Origin: a virus
Reading direction: 5' to 3' (one strand)
DNA: 28,180 bases
Virus record (IMG/VR): IMGVR_UViG_3300021379_001151
Location: 1-28,180 of that record
Below, piece after piece: positions 17,097 to 24,862 of the stretch. The number at the start of each line of letters is the position of its first letter. Within the stretch, counting starts at the first letter, position 1. The notes beneath the pieces are model-generated. The model was given only the letters and a program-made list of their open reading frames with translations. It was not told the DNA's origin and did no database searches. Position numbers and translations under genes: made by a program.

Positions 17097-20000
17097 TCCC
17101 TTAACATACAGATAAACCTTGACTTAAGTGCATTAAGCGAAGAGGCTATAAGAGCTAAACTTGCGTCTGTTATTAATAGAATAAAGCAAGAATATTCGAG
17201 GCAGGAAGGCGAGAAAGAAGCAGACAAAGAAGTCATAGAGGAAAAGAAAGAACAAAAAACATATGAAAACAAATTAGTAGAAAGAGCAGATCCAAGGCAG
17301 ATTAACAACGATCCTTCAGTACTTAATCAAAGATTAGATCTGAAGAATTACAGGTTTAGAGATAAATTGTATGGGGGCTTTTGGATCAGGTACGAGAATA
17401 GACCAGAATTTCAACACGCTCTATTTTGTTTCACTTCTCCGGGTTCATTTGGGTGGAGGGTGTTGAATTACGATCAGATATATGATTCAGTTTCACCAGT
17501 CTGGGTGTATGATTATGGCGCAAAGTTAGATGAATTTATGCAAAGTCTTTATGGTTATGATAAGTATAATTTTATAGCAACGGAAGATGAATTTTTTCAC
17601 CTTAAGCAGGCGAATTTAGATCAATTTAGTATAATCCCATACAATGGATCCGTTCCCGCAACAGACCAGAGGGGTAATAAAAACAGAGCTGAATTCCTTG
17701 GAGATTATGCTATATTTGGCGATCCATCCAGAGAAGCTAACAGAATTCTAGGTGTCGATGACGGAACTCTAAATATCATTCATCAGTTATATAGAGGAAG
17801 ACAATCTAATGGTGGTGTACAATTCAGGTTTCTGCCACTGATTGATGAGATTGGTGTACTGATAATAAGCGGAGTAGGTGCTACTACTGCTTGGTATAAG
17901 GAAATTGCTTACGAACAGGTTAAAGCATTCAATTCCAGAGGCGATGGTCCTAGTAACGTATATGAGCAACAATTTGGTATCGTAGCTCCTCAATTTTATG
18001 CTAGACAAGTTAAAAGAAATGGTGCTAATTTAAATCAGGTAGGGAAACCTCCGAAAATGTTATTCAAAAGCCCTCCAGGAGGTGTCAAAATACAGGCATT
18101 TAATGTGGTAATGGAAGTACCTCATAATTCTCAAACTTATGACCCTGACGATGTACTTTCGGCAGATATGGGGCATACAATCAAATTTAGATTGAAGATG
18201 TGTACCGGAAGCGAGTGGCGCAATATGATGTATAATTTTAATGGAACTCCTCAAATGGAGACCGCTTCGAGAATTCCACCTGAAAGTTTTAATTTTATTT
18301 CTGAAGATTTTGGTATCAATATTTTAGAAGATGCAACAATCACTTATCCTGATCAGTATTTTATAGGTGATCCTTTACGATTCCCTGAAGATCTTTCTTG
18401 CAATAGCGACCCAGATTGGTGTGAGCCTAACAACCCTAACAATGATTGGTCTGGTCCTCAAGCTGAGGATTGGCTAGGTCAAGGAATTTATCACATCTCA
18501 AATAATCCTGCAAAATACAGTGCTTATAATTGGGGCTTTAAAGCAGCACAAGGATATGATACTACGATTTGTGATCCAGATGCGTCAGACACTGCGATAT
18601 CTTACCTTACTTTAATGAATGGAACAATTACAAGGAGTGAAATAAGACAACTTAGGATTAGAACAGAGGATGATCTTGGTGAAGAACCATACGTTTACGA
18701 AAGACCATATGCTCAAAACACTGGAATTCTACTTAACGAACAATCTGACGGCTACACTGTTCCAGAAGGATATGTAGTTTTTATTGACTTTTTGGAATTT
18801 GAAGTTGATGACCCTCCAACTCAACAATGCGACTTTGGAGTTTATCCTGGTTTTAGGGGTCTCTGGAGCAGTGGGGATGTTTACGATGATCTAATTGCTG
18901 ACCAAGGCGACGGATCCGTTAATTTTGCAACAGGTGGTATAGGTTACAAGCAAAAACTTTTAGACACACGAGGTATATACGGAGTCACAAATTTGATTGT
19001 TAGTTTTCAAATGCATAGGATATCAGAGTCAGACTTTGTCAATGTAATTAACAGTAGGGGTGCATCAGTACCTCCCAATCATAATGCTTATGCAACAGTA
19101 TTAGACGAAAAATATTTAGACACTGTTAGTCCTATAAGTGATATAACTGTTAGATCTTTTATTATGGGTCCTCAAGTAACTGAGGAGATACAAACTCCAT
19201 CAAAGGTAGTAGGTCTTGTTAAAAGTGGTGCGCTTTTTAATAAGCCTGAAAAGCTTAGCGGCAATATAGGGAATGATTTCATACAGCCTTTCGGTGGAGG
19301 ACTTGACGAGGGTAGTAGTTTAAATGAAGCACTTGGCTGGGATAGCGGAAGAAGACTTTTTCCAAAAAATATAAGTTATAATTTTGACAATAGAGTAGGT
19401 TTAAAGAGCCCTACTGGAACAGCTTCTGGGGGCAGTGTTGGACTAAGAACTGTTCCCTACGGTCAAGCTGTCGACATAGATTTGCTTTCAGAATACGATG
19501 GAAATAAAGGATTTAACATTCCTTGGCCCGAATTTTATATTTCAGCAAATGATCACAGGCCTTTAGCAGGACGAGACAATTTTCCCATGCATCTCAGTTG
19601 GGACCTTTTTTCCAGTATGGATTGGAGGGCAAGGCCAATACTAAACGCGCAATATACTTTTTCTTGTAAAATAAAAATAAGAAAAAATTATGCCGCCTTG
19701 GCTGGCTACCCAAATTGGCCGTACACTGCGCCTAGAGCTACCAATGAATACGGCCAGATTGGATGGGACAGTGAAAGTGGAGGCCAGGGATTTAATGCAA
19801 TCAAAGGTAACATGCAAGTTGCGGGTCTTTATAGCCCTAAATATATGGCCTGCAATGGCAGAAGTGATGATGCTAATCTATACTTTACTCTTGTGCATGT
19901 TGTTTTTGATACGGATAAAGTTAGGCCTAGATTTTTAGAACGCAAAGTAGTACGAATACCAGGAAGAGATAAATGGGTAAATGTAAGTATGACAATAAAT

Positions 20001-21569
20001 TATCAGGGAAATGATTGTGTTTGGCTAATGGCTTTTAATGGTCAAGAAAGATTCATGACTGATATTATGACAACGAATCTACAAGTTGAAGAAGGAGCAT
20101 TTCAAACTTCTTTCGAATTACAAGATTCGAAGCTTTTATTTGAAGGGCCGTCTCGGCCAGGTTCGGGTCTATTAAATGCCTCTGCAAATGCGGGACCCAG
20201 TCCGCCTATTTGGTTGATGTCTGATCTTTCTGGAAATACTTTAATTCCAAATGATTGTATGGGCATAGCAAATGAATTTGGTTTCTATTTACAGGGCAAC
20301 AATTCTCTTGGCGAAAATAACATAGCACCTGCAGATTTCTTTGTTCCTGAGTATAAAACAGATGCCTTTGGCACCCCACAGTCAATATGCTTTGGCCCTT
20401 TAGCCACTGAAAACACAGAAGGTGGTGCTGATGGTGGTGGTGCTAGTGGTTTTCCTGCTCCTCCTTGCGAGAATTCGCCGGAATATGATGAACCATTAGT
20501 TTGCGCTAAAGATCAGAGTGCAGATACCCCAGATTTAGAAAGCAATACAGGAATTTGCTTAGATAGAAATAAAAATGTAGGTCAATACATCGAACCAAAT
20601 AGTCGTGGCAATATTGTAATTAACCAAGATTCTCTTTCCAGCAATCAAAATAATCCTGAGTTTGCAGAAGCGCCGCCAAGCAGATTCAACAATCCTAACA
20701 TCGAGGGTAATTACGCTTACACTTCTGTAGGAGACGCTTATACGGCAGTTGCTGGAGAACAAGTTTCAAGCGGCAAAACAGATCCAAATACAAATCCTAA
20801 TTTTGTTGATGCTTCGAGGTGCGCGGATAGCAGAGACTATAAAACTGATCAAAGGTATTTTTATATTGTCCCTGAATCCCAAAGAGGTCAAGCTGATTAT
20901 ATTGGCAGAGTAAACCAGACTCAAATTCTTAGAAATGCTAATTTGCCGCCACCGCCACCAGGGAATCCAGCTATACCAAGAACGTATAATCAAGGTCCTC
21001 CAGATGATTTTAATCTAGGTATTGATGACGCATGTCTCTTAAGTGGCATTGATAACGAAAATGTAACAAAAGATGGAGATGCTAAATATAGTGGAAATGT
21101 TTTAAGTGAAAATAATTGCTTAACTGATGGGTGTACGAATGCCAGCAACACTAAGAATGCGGGTAAAATTTGCTACTCAAATAGGCCAAACTTGCCTCAG
21201 CCTCAATTAACAGAAGACGGCCAAGTGGTAGACCCTTGTAGAGATCCAGTACCTTCAGATCCAAATGATTGTGAACTAAATAGGCAGAAGTTCGAAAGTT
21301 ATTTTAATTGGTTGCAAGATAGCGAATATGAAAGCAATGAATTTTATAATCAAGGACATTCTGACGGAATGCCTAAATTTATTGGCTTTGCTAGCGGCGG
21401 TAAAAGAAATGTGCAGCGCAATATAGAAAATTTGCGCAATTTAGGTTATAACACGGAATTTATTTTAGCGAGAGCTGCAGGATATACGAACGAAGAAATT
21501 AGCTCCGGAGATATTAACTTTTCTGAAATTTATGAGGGCGAAGGGCTTGACGAAACAGTTGATTCTTAG
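17094..21569 (+). CDS. Large virion protein with coiled-coil start and Cys/Pro-rich end (1491 aa)
   Basis: Not recognised as a named family. It begins with a short beta strand (LNIQINLDL) and a charged predicted coiled coil up to about residue 65 (EEAIRAKLASVINRIKQEYSR, then EKEADKEVIEEKKEQK). The middle ~1000 residues are aromatic, Gly/Asn-rich and beta-like (FWIRYENRPEFQHALFCF, then FGWRVLNYDQIYDSVSPVWV), as in fibre or baseplate-appendage proteins. From about residue 1105 it becomes low-complexity: a Gly-rich run (GGADGGGASG), many Asn/Asp/Pro, a LPPPPPG run near 1285 and about a dozen cysteines. It ends with a compact basic/helical segment (KRNVQRNIENLRNLGYNTEF). No signal peptide is visible. 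Its size and position suggest a third large appendage protein. The start at 17094 lies 9 bases past the upstream stop. Confidence 0.92.
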   Translation: MSLNIQINLDLSALSEEAIRAKLASVINRIKQEYSRQEGEKEADKEVIEEKKEQKTYENKLVERADPRQINNDPSVLNQRLDLKNYRFRDKLYGGFWIRYENRPEFQHALFCFTSPGSFGWRVLNYDQIYDSVSPVWVYDYGAKLDEFMQSLYGYDKYNFIATEDEFFHLKQANLDQFSIIPYNGSVPATDQRGNKNRAEFLGDYAIFGDPSREANRILGVDDGTLNIIHQLYRGRQSNGGVQFRFLPLIDEIGVLIISGVGATTAWYKEIAYEQVKAFNSRGDGPSNVYEQQFGIVAPQFYARQVKRNGANLNQVGKPPKMLFKSPPGGVKIQAFNVVMEVPHNSQTYDPDDVLSADMGHTIKFRLKMCTGSEWRNMMYNFNGTPQMETASRIPPESFNFISEDFGINILEDATITYPDQYFIGDPLRFPEDLSCNSDPDWCEPNNPNNDWSGPQAEDWLGQGIYHISNNPAKYSAYNWGFKAAQGYDTTICDPDASDTAISYLTLMNGTITRSEIRQLRIRTEDDLGEEPYVYERPYAQNTGILLNEQSDGYTVPEGYVVFIDFLEFEVDDPPTQQCDFGVYPGFRGLWSSGDVYDDLIADQGDGSVNFATGGIGYKQKLLDTRGIYGVTNLIVSFQMHRISESDFVNVINSRGASVPPNHNAYATVLDEKYLDTVSPISDITVRSFIMGPQVTEEIQTPSKVVGLVKSGALFNKPEKLSGNIGNDFIQPFGGGLDEGSSLNEALGWDSGRRLFPKNISYNFDNRVGLKSPTGTASGGSVGLRTVPYGQAVDIDLLSEYDGNKGFNIPWPEFYISANDHRPLAGRDNFPMHLSWDLFSSMDWRARPILNAQYTFSCKIKIRKNYAALAGYPNWPYTAPRATNEYGQIGWDSESGGQGFNAIKGNMQVAGLYSPKYMACNGRSDDANLYFTLVHVVFDTDKVRPRFLERKVVRIPGRDKWVNVSMTINYQGNDCVWLMAFNGQERFMTDIMTTNLQVEEGAFQTSFELQDSKLLFEGPSRPGSGLLNASANAGPSPPIWLMSDLSGNTLIPNDCMGIANEFGFYLQGNNSLGENNIAPADFFVPEYKTDAFGTPQSICFGPLATENTEGGADGGGASGFPAPPCENSPEYDEPLVCAKDQSADTPDLESNTGICLDRNKNVGQYIEPNSRGNIVINQDSLSSNQNNPEFAEAPPSRFNNPNIEGNYAYTSVGDAYTAVAGEQVSSGKTDPNTNPNFVDASRCADSRDYKTDQRYFYIVPESQRGQADYIGRVNQTQILRNANLPPPPPGNPAIPRTYNQGPPDDFNLGIDDACLLSGIDNENVTKDGDAKYSGNVLSENNCLTDGCTNASNTKNAGKICYSNRPNLPQPQLTEDGQVVDPCRDPVPSDPNDCELNRQKFESYFNWLQDSEYESNEFYNQGHSDGMPKFIGFASGGKRNVQRNIENLRNLGYNTEFILARAAGYTNEEISSGDINFSEIYEGEGLDETVDS

Positions 21570-21597
21570 GGATTCTAAATAAAAAGTTCTAACCAAA

Positions 21598-21759
21598 ATG
21601 GCTACCGACAATATTGAAGAGCTGTTTGCTATTGCCGTAAGCAACGCAGAAACAAGAAGGGCTAACGAGATCACGAAACGCTCTGCTTCCAAAATTCTTC
21701 AACGTTATAATCTCTCGGCTAATACAAAAAAGGTTGGCAAGAGAGGTTTTATACATTAA
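21598..21759 (+). CDS. Small unknown protein (53 aa)
   Basis: An ATG-to-TAA reading frame of 53 residues fills the gap between the 1491-residue gene and the scaffold gene. The product is charged and mostly helical (NIEELFAIAVSNAETRRANE), with a basic C-terminus (SANTKKVGKRGFIH). No family is recognised and no Shine-Dalgarno sequence is visible. Position just before the scaffold gene, good fill of the gap, and an immediately following regulatory motif and hairpin favour a real gene. A head-assembly role would be only a guess. Confidence 0.6.
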   Translation: MATDNIEELFAIAVSNAETRRANEITKRSASKILQRYNLSANTKKVGKRGFIH

Positions 21760-21762
21760 TTA

Positions 21763-21771
21763 GGAAAACTA
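21763..21771 (+). promoter_or_regulatory. GGNAAACTA intergenic motif, copy C
   Basis: GGAAAACTA starts three bases past the stop of the 53-residue gene and lies 32 bases before the scaffold ATG. Flanking bases (TAATTAGGAAAACTA) resemble the minus-strand copy at 23009-23017 (TAATTAAGGAAAACTA). It is a candidate start or control site for head-gene transcription. Confidence 0.45.
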
Positions 21772-21778
21772 TCGGGCC

Positions 21779-21800
21779 AAAAGAGGCGTGATGCCTTTTT
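21779..21800 (+). terminator. Terminator-like hairpin directly before scaffold ATG
   Basis: AAAAGAGGC pairs with GCCTTTTT (one G-T wobble) around the loop GTGAT, ending in five T. The T-tract ends three bases before the scaffold start codon at 21804. The only GAGG that could serve as a ribosome site is buried in the stem and about 17 bases from the ATG. It could terminate upstream transcription or act as a processing or translation-control hairpin. Confidence 0.6.
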
Positions 21801-21803
21801 ATT

Positions 21804-22535
21804 ATGTCCGAACAAACTGTAAACGATCTGAATGCAACCGAGACGGTTGTCGAAGATCAAGCCCTTCCGAGCGAAGGCCAAAAGACCTATACTGAAGATG
21901 AGGTCCAGCGATTGCTTAGTGCTGTAAAGAAAACACGAGATGAAGTAAAAACCTATCAGAAAGAAAACAAAGAGCTTCTCTCTCAAATGGAGAAGTTCAA
22001 AGAAATCAATCCTGATGAATATCGAAAACTGCAAGAAGACGCGGCTCTTGCTGAGAAAGAGCGTCGAGCAGTAGAAGAGCGATCGTCTTTGCTTGAAGAG
22101 AAATACGGCGCACAGACGGCAGAAGCTGTTAAAGCGATGGAGGCGAAGGAAGCAGAGCTTACTGAGTTTCGTAAACGCTATGTGCTAGAGAAAGTTTTCT
22201 TTGCTGCAGGCGGTCGTACAGACGCGGATGGTGGAGCAAGCTTCTTTGATCTGATTGCTGACAGAGTCGGACATCGATTCAAGCTTGACGGTTCTGGTCA
22301 AGTCATTGTGGTTGACGAACAAGGTGATCCGATGATTGATAAGGAGACAGGCAAACGCCTTGATCCGGAAACGTTCATGGCAAGTTTTAAAACGCATCGA
22401 ATCTACGGTACGTTCTTTAAGTCGCAAAAAGGTGCAGGAGCTGCTTTGCCTTTGGGATCAGATCCTTCTGCAATCCCTGGCGAGGATCTTGACAATATGA
22501 GTGGAGACGAAATGTTTATGCGTGGTTGGGCCTAA
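21804..22535 (+). CDS. Capsid assembly scaffolding protein (243 aa)
   Basis: Predicted internal scaffold for procapsid assembly. The N-terminus is acidic and disordered (residues 1-28). It is followed by a long Glu/Lys-rich coiled coil from about 30 to 125 (VQRLLSAVKKTRDEVKTYQK, EKERRAVEERSSLLEEK). A small folded C-terminal part follows (YVLEKVFFAAGG, then FKLDGSGQVIVVDEQGDP and KETGKRLDPETFMASF). This coiled-coil-then-short-core layout, and the location just upstream of the major capsid gene, are typical of phage scaffold proteins. No protease motif is seen, so capsid maturation cleavage, if any, is encoded elsewhere. Unusually, a two-gene minus-strand cassette separates it from the capsid gene, with only one base between the convergent stops. 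Confidence 0.85.
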   Translation: MSEQTVNDLNATETVVEDQALPSEGQKTYTEDEVQRLLSAVKKTRDEVKTYQKENKELLSQMEKFKEINPDEYRKLQEDAALAEKERRAVEERSSLLEEKYGAQTAEAVKAMEAKEAELTEFRKRYVLEKVFFAAGGRTDADGGASFFDLIADRVGHRFKLDGSGQVIVVDEQGDPMIDKETGKRLDPETFMASFKTHRIYGTFFKSQKGAGAALPLGSDPSAIPGEDLDNMSGDEMFMRGWA

Positions 22536-22536
22536 C

Positions 22537-22824
22537 TCACCACTTCACGCGATTCGCCCAATAGGCCGCGCTCATCTTACCCTTTTTAATATTTCTTGCA
22601 TGGCGGGCTTTGAAAGAGGCCCGCTTTTTCTTCATTGCACTGCTCTCGCCAGCCTTGGGCTTGCCTGCAGTTTTGGCTCCTTTCTGACCGAAGCGAATCG
22701 TCTTGATTCGTGAGCCTTCTTTGGCGACAACAATATGAGACTTGGTCTTATGACCAGGAGTCCTCTTTGGTTTGTTATAACCACTGACTCCAGCTTTTTT
22801 TAATCTAGGGTCAGGCTTTTTCAT
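22537..22824 (-). CDS. Basic phage protein of conserved unknown type (95 aa)
   Basis: Lys/Arg-rich protein beginning MKKPDPRLKKAGVSGYNKPK and ending ARNIKKGKMSAAYWANRVKW. I recognise this as a type recurring in many phage genomes (a basic DUF family with the KTKSHIVVAKEG and RIKTIRFGQ strands followed by a basic helix). Its function is unknown; nucleic-acid binding is plausible from charge. The start codon overlaps the stop of the upstream minus-strand gene (ATGA), so the two are translationally coupled. It converges on the scaffold gene with a one-base gap and no terminator between them. Confidence 0.85.
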   Translation of the reverse strand: MKKPDPRLKKAGVSGYNKPKRTPGHKTKSHIVVAKEGSRIKTIRFGQKGAKTAGKPKAGESSAMKKKRASFKARHARNIKKGKMSAAYWANRVKW

Positions 22825-22979
22825 TTCTTCCTCTTCTTAGCTGTCTTTGCTGCTTTACGGAAATCGCTTGCCTTGGGAGCGCCTTTGCTACCAGGCTTGC
22901 GCATCCTTTCATCGCTACCGGCCTTGATACGACGGCGTTTTGCTGCGATATTGGCGTATAACCCCGGTCGTTTGGCCAT
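22821..22979 (-). CDS. Very basic small phage protein (52 aa)
   Basis: A 52-residue frame starting MAKRPGLYANIAAKRRRIKA and ending KTAKKRKK. It belongs to a recurrent phage small-protein type with the core GSDERMRKPGSKGAP. About a third of the residues are Lys/Arg. The stop overlaps the next gene's start by four bases, making a two-gene operon. Function is unknown; DNA or RNA binding is inferred from charge. It was found by reading the minus strand from the CAT at 22977-22979. A copy of the GGNAAACTA motif lies 29 bases upstream in the matching orientation. Confidence 0.8.
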   Translation of the reverse strand: MAKRPGLYANIAAKRRRIKAGSDERMRKPGSKGAPKASDFRKAAKTAKKRKK

Positions 22980-22980
22980 T

Positions 22981-22998
22981 ACTTAAAAGTTTTTAAGT
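22981..22998. other. AT-rich inverted repeat
   Basis: ACTTAAAA and TTTTAAGT flank GT, an 8-base-pair palindrome just outside the minus-strand start codon at 22979. It could be a weak hairpin in the minus-strand leader or an operator. No function can be assigned. Confidence 0.4.
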
Positions 22999-23008
22999 TA
23001 TCCAAGTT

Positions 23009-23017
23009 TAGTTTTCC
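23009..23017 (-). promoter_or_regulatory. GGNAAACTA motif on the minus strand, copy F
   Basis: Read on the minus strand the site is GGAAAACTA with TAATTAA in front, close to copy C before the scaffold gene. It lies 29 bases upstream of the minus-strand cassette start, which matches the spacing and direction of the plus-strand copies. This orientation match is the best argument that the motif is a directional signal. Confidence 0.45.
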
Positions 23018-23039
23018 TTAATTACTTTTTTTTCGGAAA

Positions 23040-23163
23040 TCTAGTGTGAGTACCCAGCCCTGATGTTCGTGATGAGCTTTCAGGGAGGGTCAACCGTCAA
23101 TTTGAACGTGATGTTCTAAATGACGACGCCTTTCCTGTTTATTCTTTCATCATTTTTTTTATC
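23040..23163 (+). promoter_or_regulatory. Major capsid gene leader with U-rich tract
   Basis: Leader between the divergent minus-strand cassette and the capsid gene. It holds a weak pairing (CCCTGA with TCAGGG across a 16-base loop) and a pyrimidine-rich end with eight T at 23153-23160, three bases before the ATG. No Shine-Dalgarno sequence or good sigma70 boxes are seen. A loosely motif-like GGAAATCTA lies at 23035-23043. The U-tract may be a ribosomal S1-type entry site; this is inference. Confidence 0.4.
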
Positions 23164-24054
23164 ATGGCTCTTACTTTAGCCGAAGCTAAAAAGCATTCCA
23201 CAAACATCCAAGAACGGGCAATTATCACCGAGTTAGCCGCTGGCCAGCTCCTGTCCGTCATGCCTTTCCGCGAGATTCCTGGTGGCGGCCACTTCTGGCG
23301 TCGTGAGGAGTCCCTGGGTGATGTCGGCTTCCGTGCTTTCAACGACACCTACACCGAAAGCTACGGTTCGACCAAGCAACAGTCTGAAGCTCTCCGCCTG
23401 TTTGGTGGTGATATAAAAGTTGACAAAGCCATCGTCGATCTCGAAGGTGGCGAGGCCCGTGCTTATCAGATCCAATCCAAGACCCGCGCAATGCGCCTTG
23501 CTTGGGAAGGTCTGTTCATCAACGGTGACGCCAACAGCACTGCTAATGAGTTCGACGGCCTTGCTCGTCGCATTCAGTCTGGTTCTAGCCAGTTCTTCAC
23601 CAATGGCGTTGGTAACATCAACCTGGACAAGCTTGATGAAGCCATCGACAGCGTGGACGCCCAGGGCGGTTCCAAGTATCTGGTGATGTCTAAGTCTGCT
23701 CGTCGCGCCCTGAGCAAAATTGCTCGCGCTAACGGCCAGATCGATATCGAGCGCACTGCATTCGGCTACCAGCAAATGGTTTACGCCGGTCTGCCCGTGC
23801 TCGAACTGGATCGTGACCACCTGAACGTGGCCATCCTCGACTCCGACCCTGCCGACCAGGACATCTATGTGGTCTCCTTCGGTAACGACCTCCTGACCGG
23901 CATCCAGAATGGCGGCCCTCAAGTCCGTGACCTGGGTGAGGATACTGCAGCTCCTGTGCTCACCACCCGCGTTGAGTGGTACTGCGGCATGGCTCTGATC
24001 AACGGTCGCGCTGCAGCTCGCCTGAATGGTGTTAACGCTACCGCTTCTCTCTGA
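23164..24054 (+). CDS. Major capsid protein, HK97-fold type (296 aa)
   Basis: Predicted main shell protein. The N-terminus (MALTLAEAKKHSTNIQERAI, then LLSVMPFREIPGGGHFWRRE) matches capsid proteins of a known HK97-like tailed-phage group that start near the N-arm without a fused delta domain. The central FINGD after RAMRLAWEG, a spine-helix-like region (LDKLDEAIDSVDAQGGSKYLVMS), and a C-terminal strand with VEWYCGMALINGRAAARL also fit. A separate scaffold gene upstream agrees with this. Codon use is strikingly C-ending and GC-rich against AT-rich neighbours, the pattern expected for the most highly translated virion gene. A strong terminator follows. It has no Shine-Dalgarno sequence but a T8 tract just before ATG. 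Confidence 0.92.
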   Translation: MALTLAEAKKHSTNIQERAIITELAAGQLLSVMPFREIPGGGHFWRREESLGDVGFRAFNDTYTESYGSTKQQSEALRLFGGDIKVDKAIVDLEGGEARAYQIQSKTRAMRLAWEGLFINGDANSTANEFDGLARRIQSGSSQFFTNGVGNINLDKLDEAIDSVDAQGGSKYLVMSKSARRALSKIARANGQIDIERTAFGYQQMVYAGLPVLELDRDHLNVAILDSDPADQDIYVVSFGNDLLTGIQNGGPQVRDLGEDTAAPVLTTRVEWYCGMALINGRAAARLNGVNATASL

Positions 24055-24080
24055 TCGCTAATTAAAGCAATCATTAAAAT

Positions 24081-24110
24081 AAACCTCCTTGGTTGCAAGG
24101 GGGTTTTTTT
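24081..24110 (+). terminator. Strong intrinsic terminator after the capsid gene
   Basis: AAACCTCCTTG pairs with CAAGGGGGTTT (11 pairs, one wobble) around the loop GTTG, and the run of seven T ends at 24110. It follows the major capsid stop by 26 bases. The next ATG starts at 24111, directly after the T-tract. Confidence 0.85.
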
Positions 24111-24140
24111 ATGGCTATGGTTTGAATGCGTTGGACGTGA
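24111..24140 (+). other. Two abutting minimal ORFs between terminators
   Basis: ATG GCT ATG GTT TGA (24111-24125) is followed at once by ATG CGT TGG ACG TGA (24126-24140), five bases before the next terminator stem. They would encode MAMV and MRWT. They sit where leader peptides of attenuators sit, but chance is a serious alternative at this length. Confidence 0.25.
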
Positions 24141-24144
24141 CCTG

Positions 24145-24175
24145 GAGCCGGGGATGAGATCCCGGCTCTTTTTTT
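24145..24175 (+). terminator. Intrinsic terminator before the 85-aa gene
   Basis: GAGCCGGG pairs with CCCGGCTC across an 8-base loop and is followed by seven T. The T-tract ends five bases before the ATG at 24181. It lies only 35 bases after the capsid terminator, so the two act in series. Confidence 0.8.
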
Positions 24176-24180
24176 GCCTT

Positions 24181-24438
24181 ATGGAAAACATCACCACCAA
24201 AGAACAGGAACTACGCTTGACGAAACTCCTCGTAAGAGCGATCAAAAATGATCAGATGTCAGTTTTTCTTGGAATATGTAGTGCTGGAGTTGATTATGTT
24301 CCAAAAGATTCAATGCGCAGAATTTTGATCGACGAAGTTCCTGCTTCTTTGGAAGAGTCTGAAACCAAGAGAATGATCAGTTGGATTAGTCAAGCTTTAC
24401 AAGCGATGACTCAGGCTAAGGATACTGCTAATATCTGA
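24181..24438 (+). CDS. Unknown small protein (85 aa)
   Basis: Helical, charged protein beginning MENITTKEQELRLTKLLVRA, with no recognised family. ATG 24181 is preferred over the in-frame ATG at 24154, because the latter lies inside the terminator hairpin and would add MRSRLFFCL encoded by stem and T-tract. No membrane segment or metal motif is visible. It is flanked on both sides by intrinsic terminators, so it forms a one-gene unit whose transcription must come from read-through or an unseen promoter within 70 bases. Confidence 0.75.
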   Translation: MENITTKEQELRLTKLLVRAIKNDQMSVFLGICSAGVDYVPKDSMRRILIDEVPASLEESETKRMISWISQALQAMTQAKDTANI

Positions 24439-24450
24439 CCGGGATCCCCC

Positions 24451-24485
24451 ACCGGGGCAGAACTTCTGCCTCGGTCCCTTTTTTT
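24451..24485 (+). terminator. Intrinsic terminator overlapping the next start codon
   Basis: ACCGGGGCAGA pairs with TCTGCCTCGGT (11 pairs, one wobble) around a 3-base loop, then CCC and seven T. The last T residues are part of the TTG that best starts the following gene (24484). Confidence 0.8.
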
Positions 24486-24837
24486 GTCAACTCGCTATTC
24501 AAACAAATTGGCTGAAGGACGCTGGGACACAGTGCAAGACTTGGTGGACGCAAAAAAAGTCCAACAGAAAGTCAAAAAGAAACTCATCCAGAGACCGCCA
24601 TCCAAAGAGAAGCTTTACAAGATGGCTCAGTATGCAGTCAAGCAAGTCCTAGAGGACTACAAGCAGCATTCTGATGATGAGTTACATCAAGTCGCTACAG
24701 AGACACTGGGTAATGAATACCGTTGGCTCAAATACAGAGTTGTTAATTCAGTGGTGCTTATTAAAAATGCACCTAATCCACTTTATCAACTAGATGATAG
24801 GGGTGGAAAACTTTACTGGACAAAGCAACATCAATAA
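24484..24837 (+). CDS. Unknown protein (117 aa), TTG start
   Basis: Soluble charged protein beginning MSTRYSNKLAEGRWDTVQDL with a Lys-rich helix (KKVQQKVKKKLIQRPPSKEK) and a C-terminal beta-like part (NEYRWLKYRVVNSVVLIKN). No family is recognised. The proposed start is TTG at 24484, taken from the terminator T-tract. The next candidates are a TTG nine codons on, or a far internal ATG that would lose over a third of the protein. No Shine-Dalgarno sequence is present. It converges on the SprT-like gene, sharing a two-way terminator. Confidence 0.72.
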   Translation: MSTRYSNKLAEGRWDTVQDLVDAKKVQQKVKKKLIQRPPSKEKLYKMAQYAVKQVLEDYKQHSDDELHQVATETLGNEYRWLKYRVVNSVVLIKNAPNPLYQLDDRGGKLYWTKQHQ

Positions 24838-24862
24838 AAAAAAGGGGCTAAGCCCCTTTTTT
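24838..24862. terminator. Bidirectional terminator between convergent genes
   Basis: AAAAAAGGGGC pairs with GCCCCTTTTTT around TAA. The A-run on one side and T-run on the other make it work on both strands. It separates the plus-strand 117-residue gene from the minus-strand SprT-like gene. Confidence 0.85.

Noticed and set aside
23233-23922. Minus-strand open frame of 229 codons antisense to the major capsid gene
   Set aside because: It is a shadow produced by the strong C-ending codon bias of the capsid gene. It has no ribosome site, and the capsid frame is clearly the coding one.
24154-24180. Upstream in-frame ATG for the 85-aa gene
   Set aside because: It lies in the terminator loop/stem and would translate the T-tract. 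ATG 24181 is the natural start.
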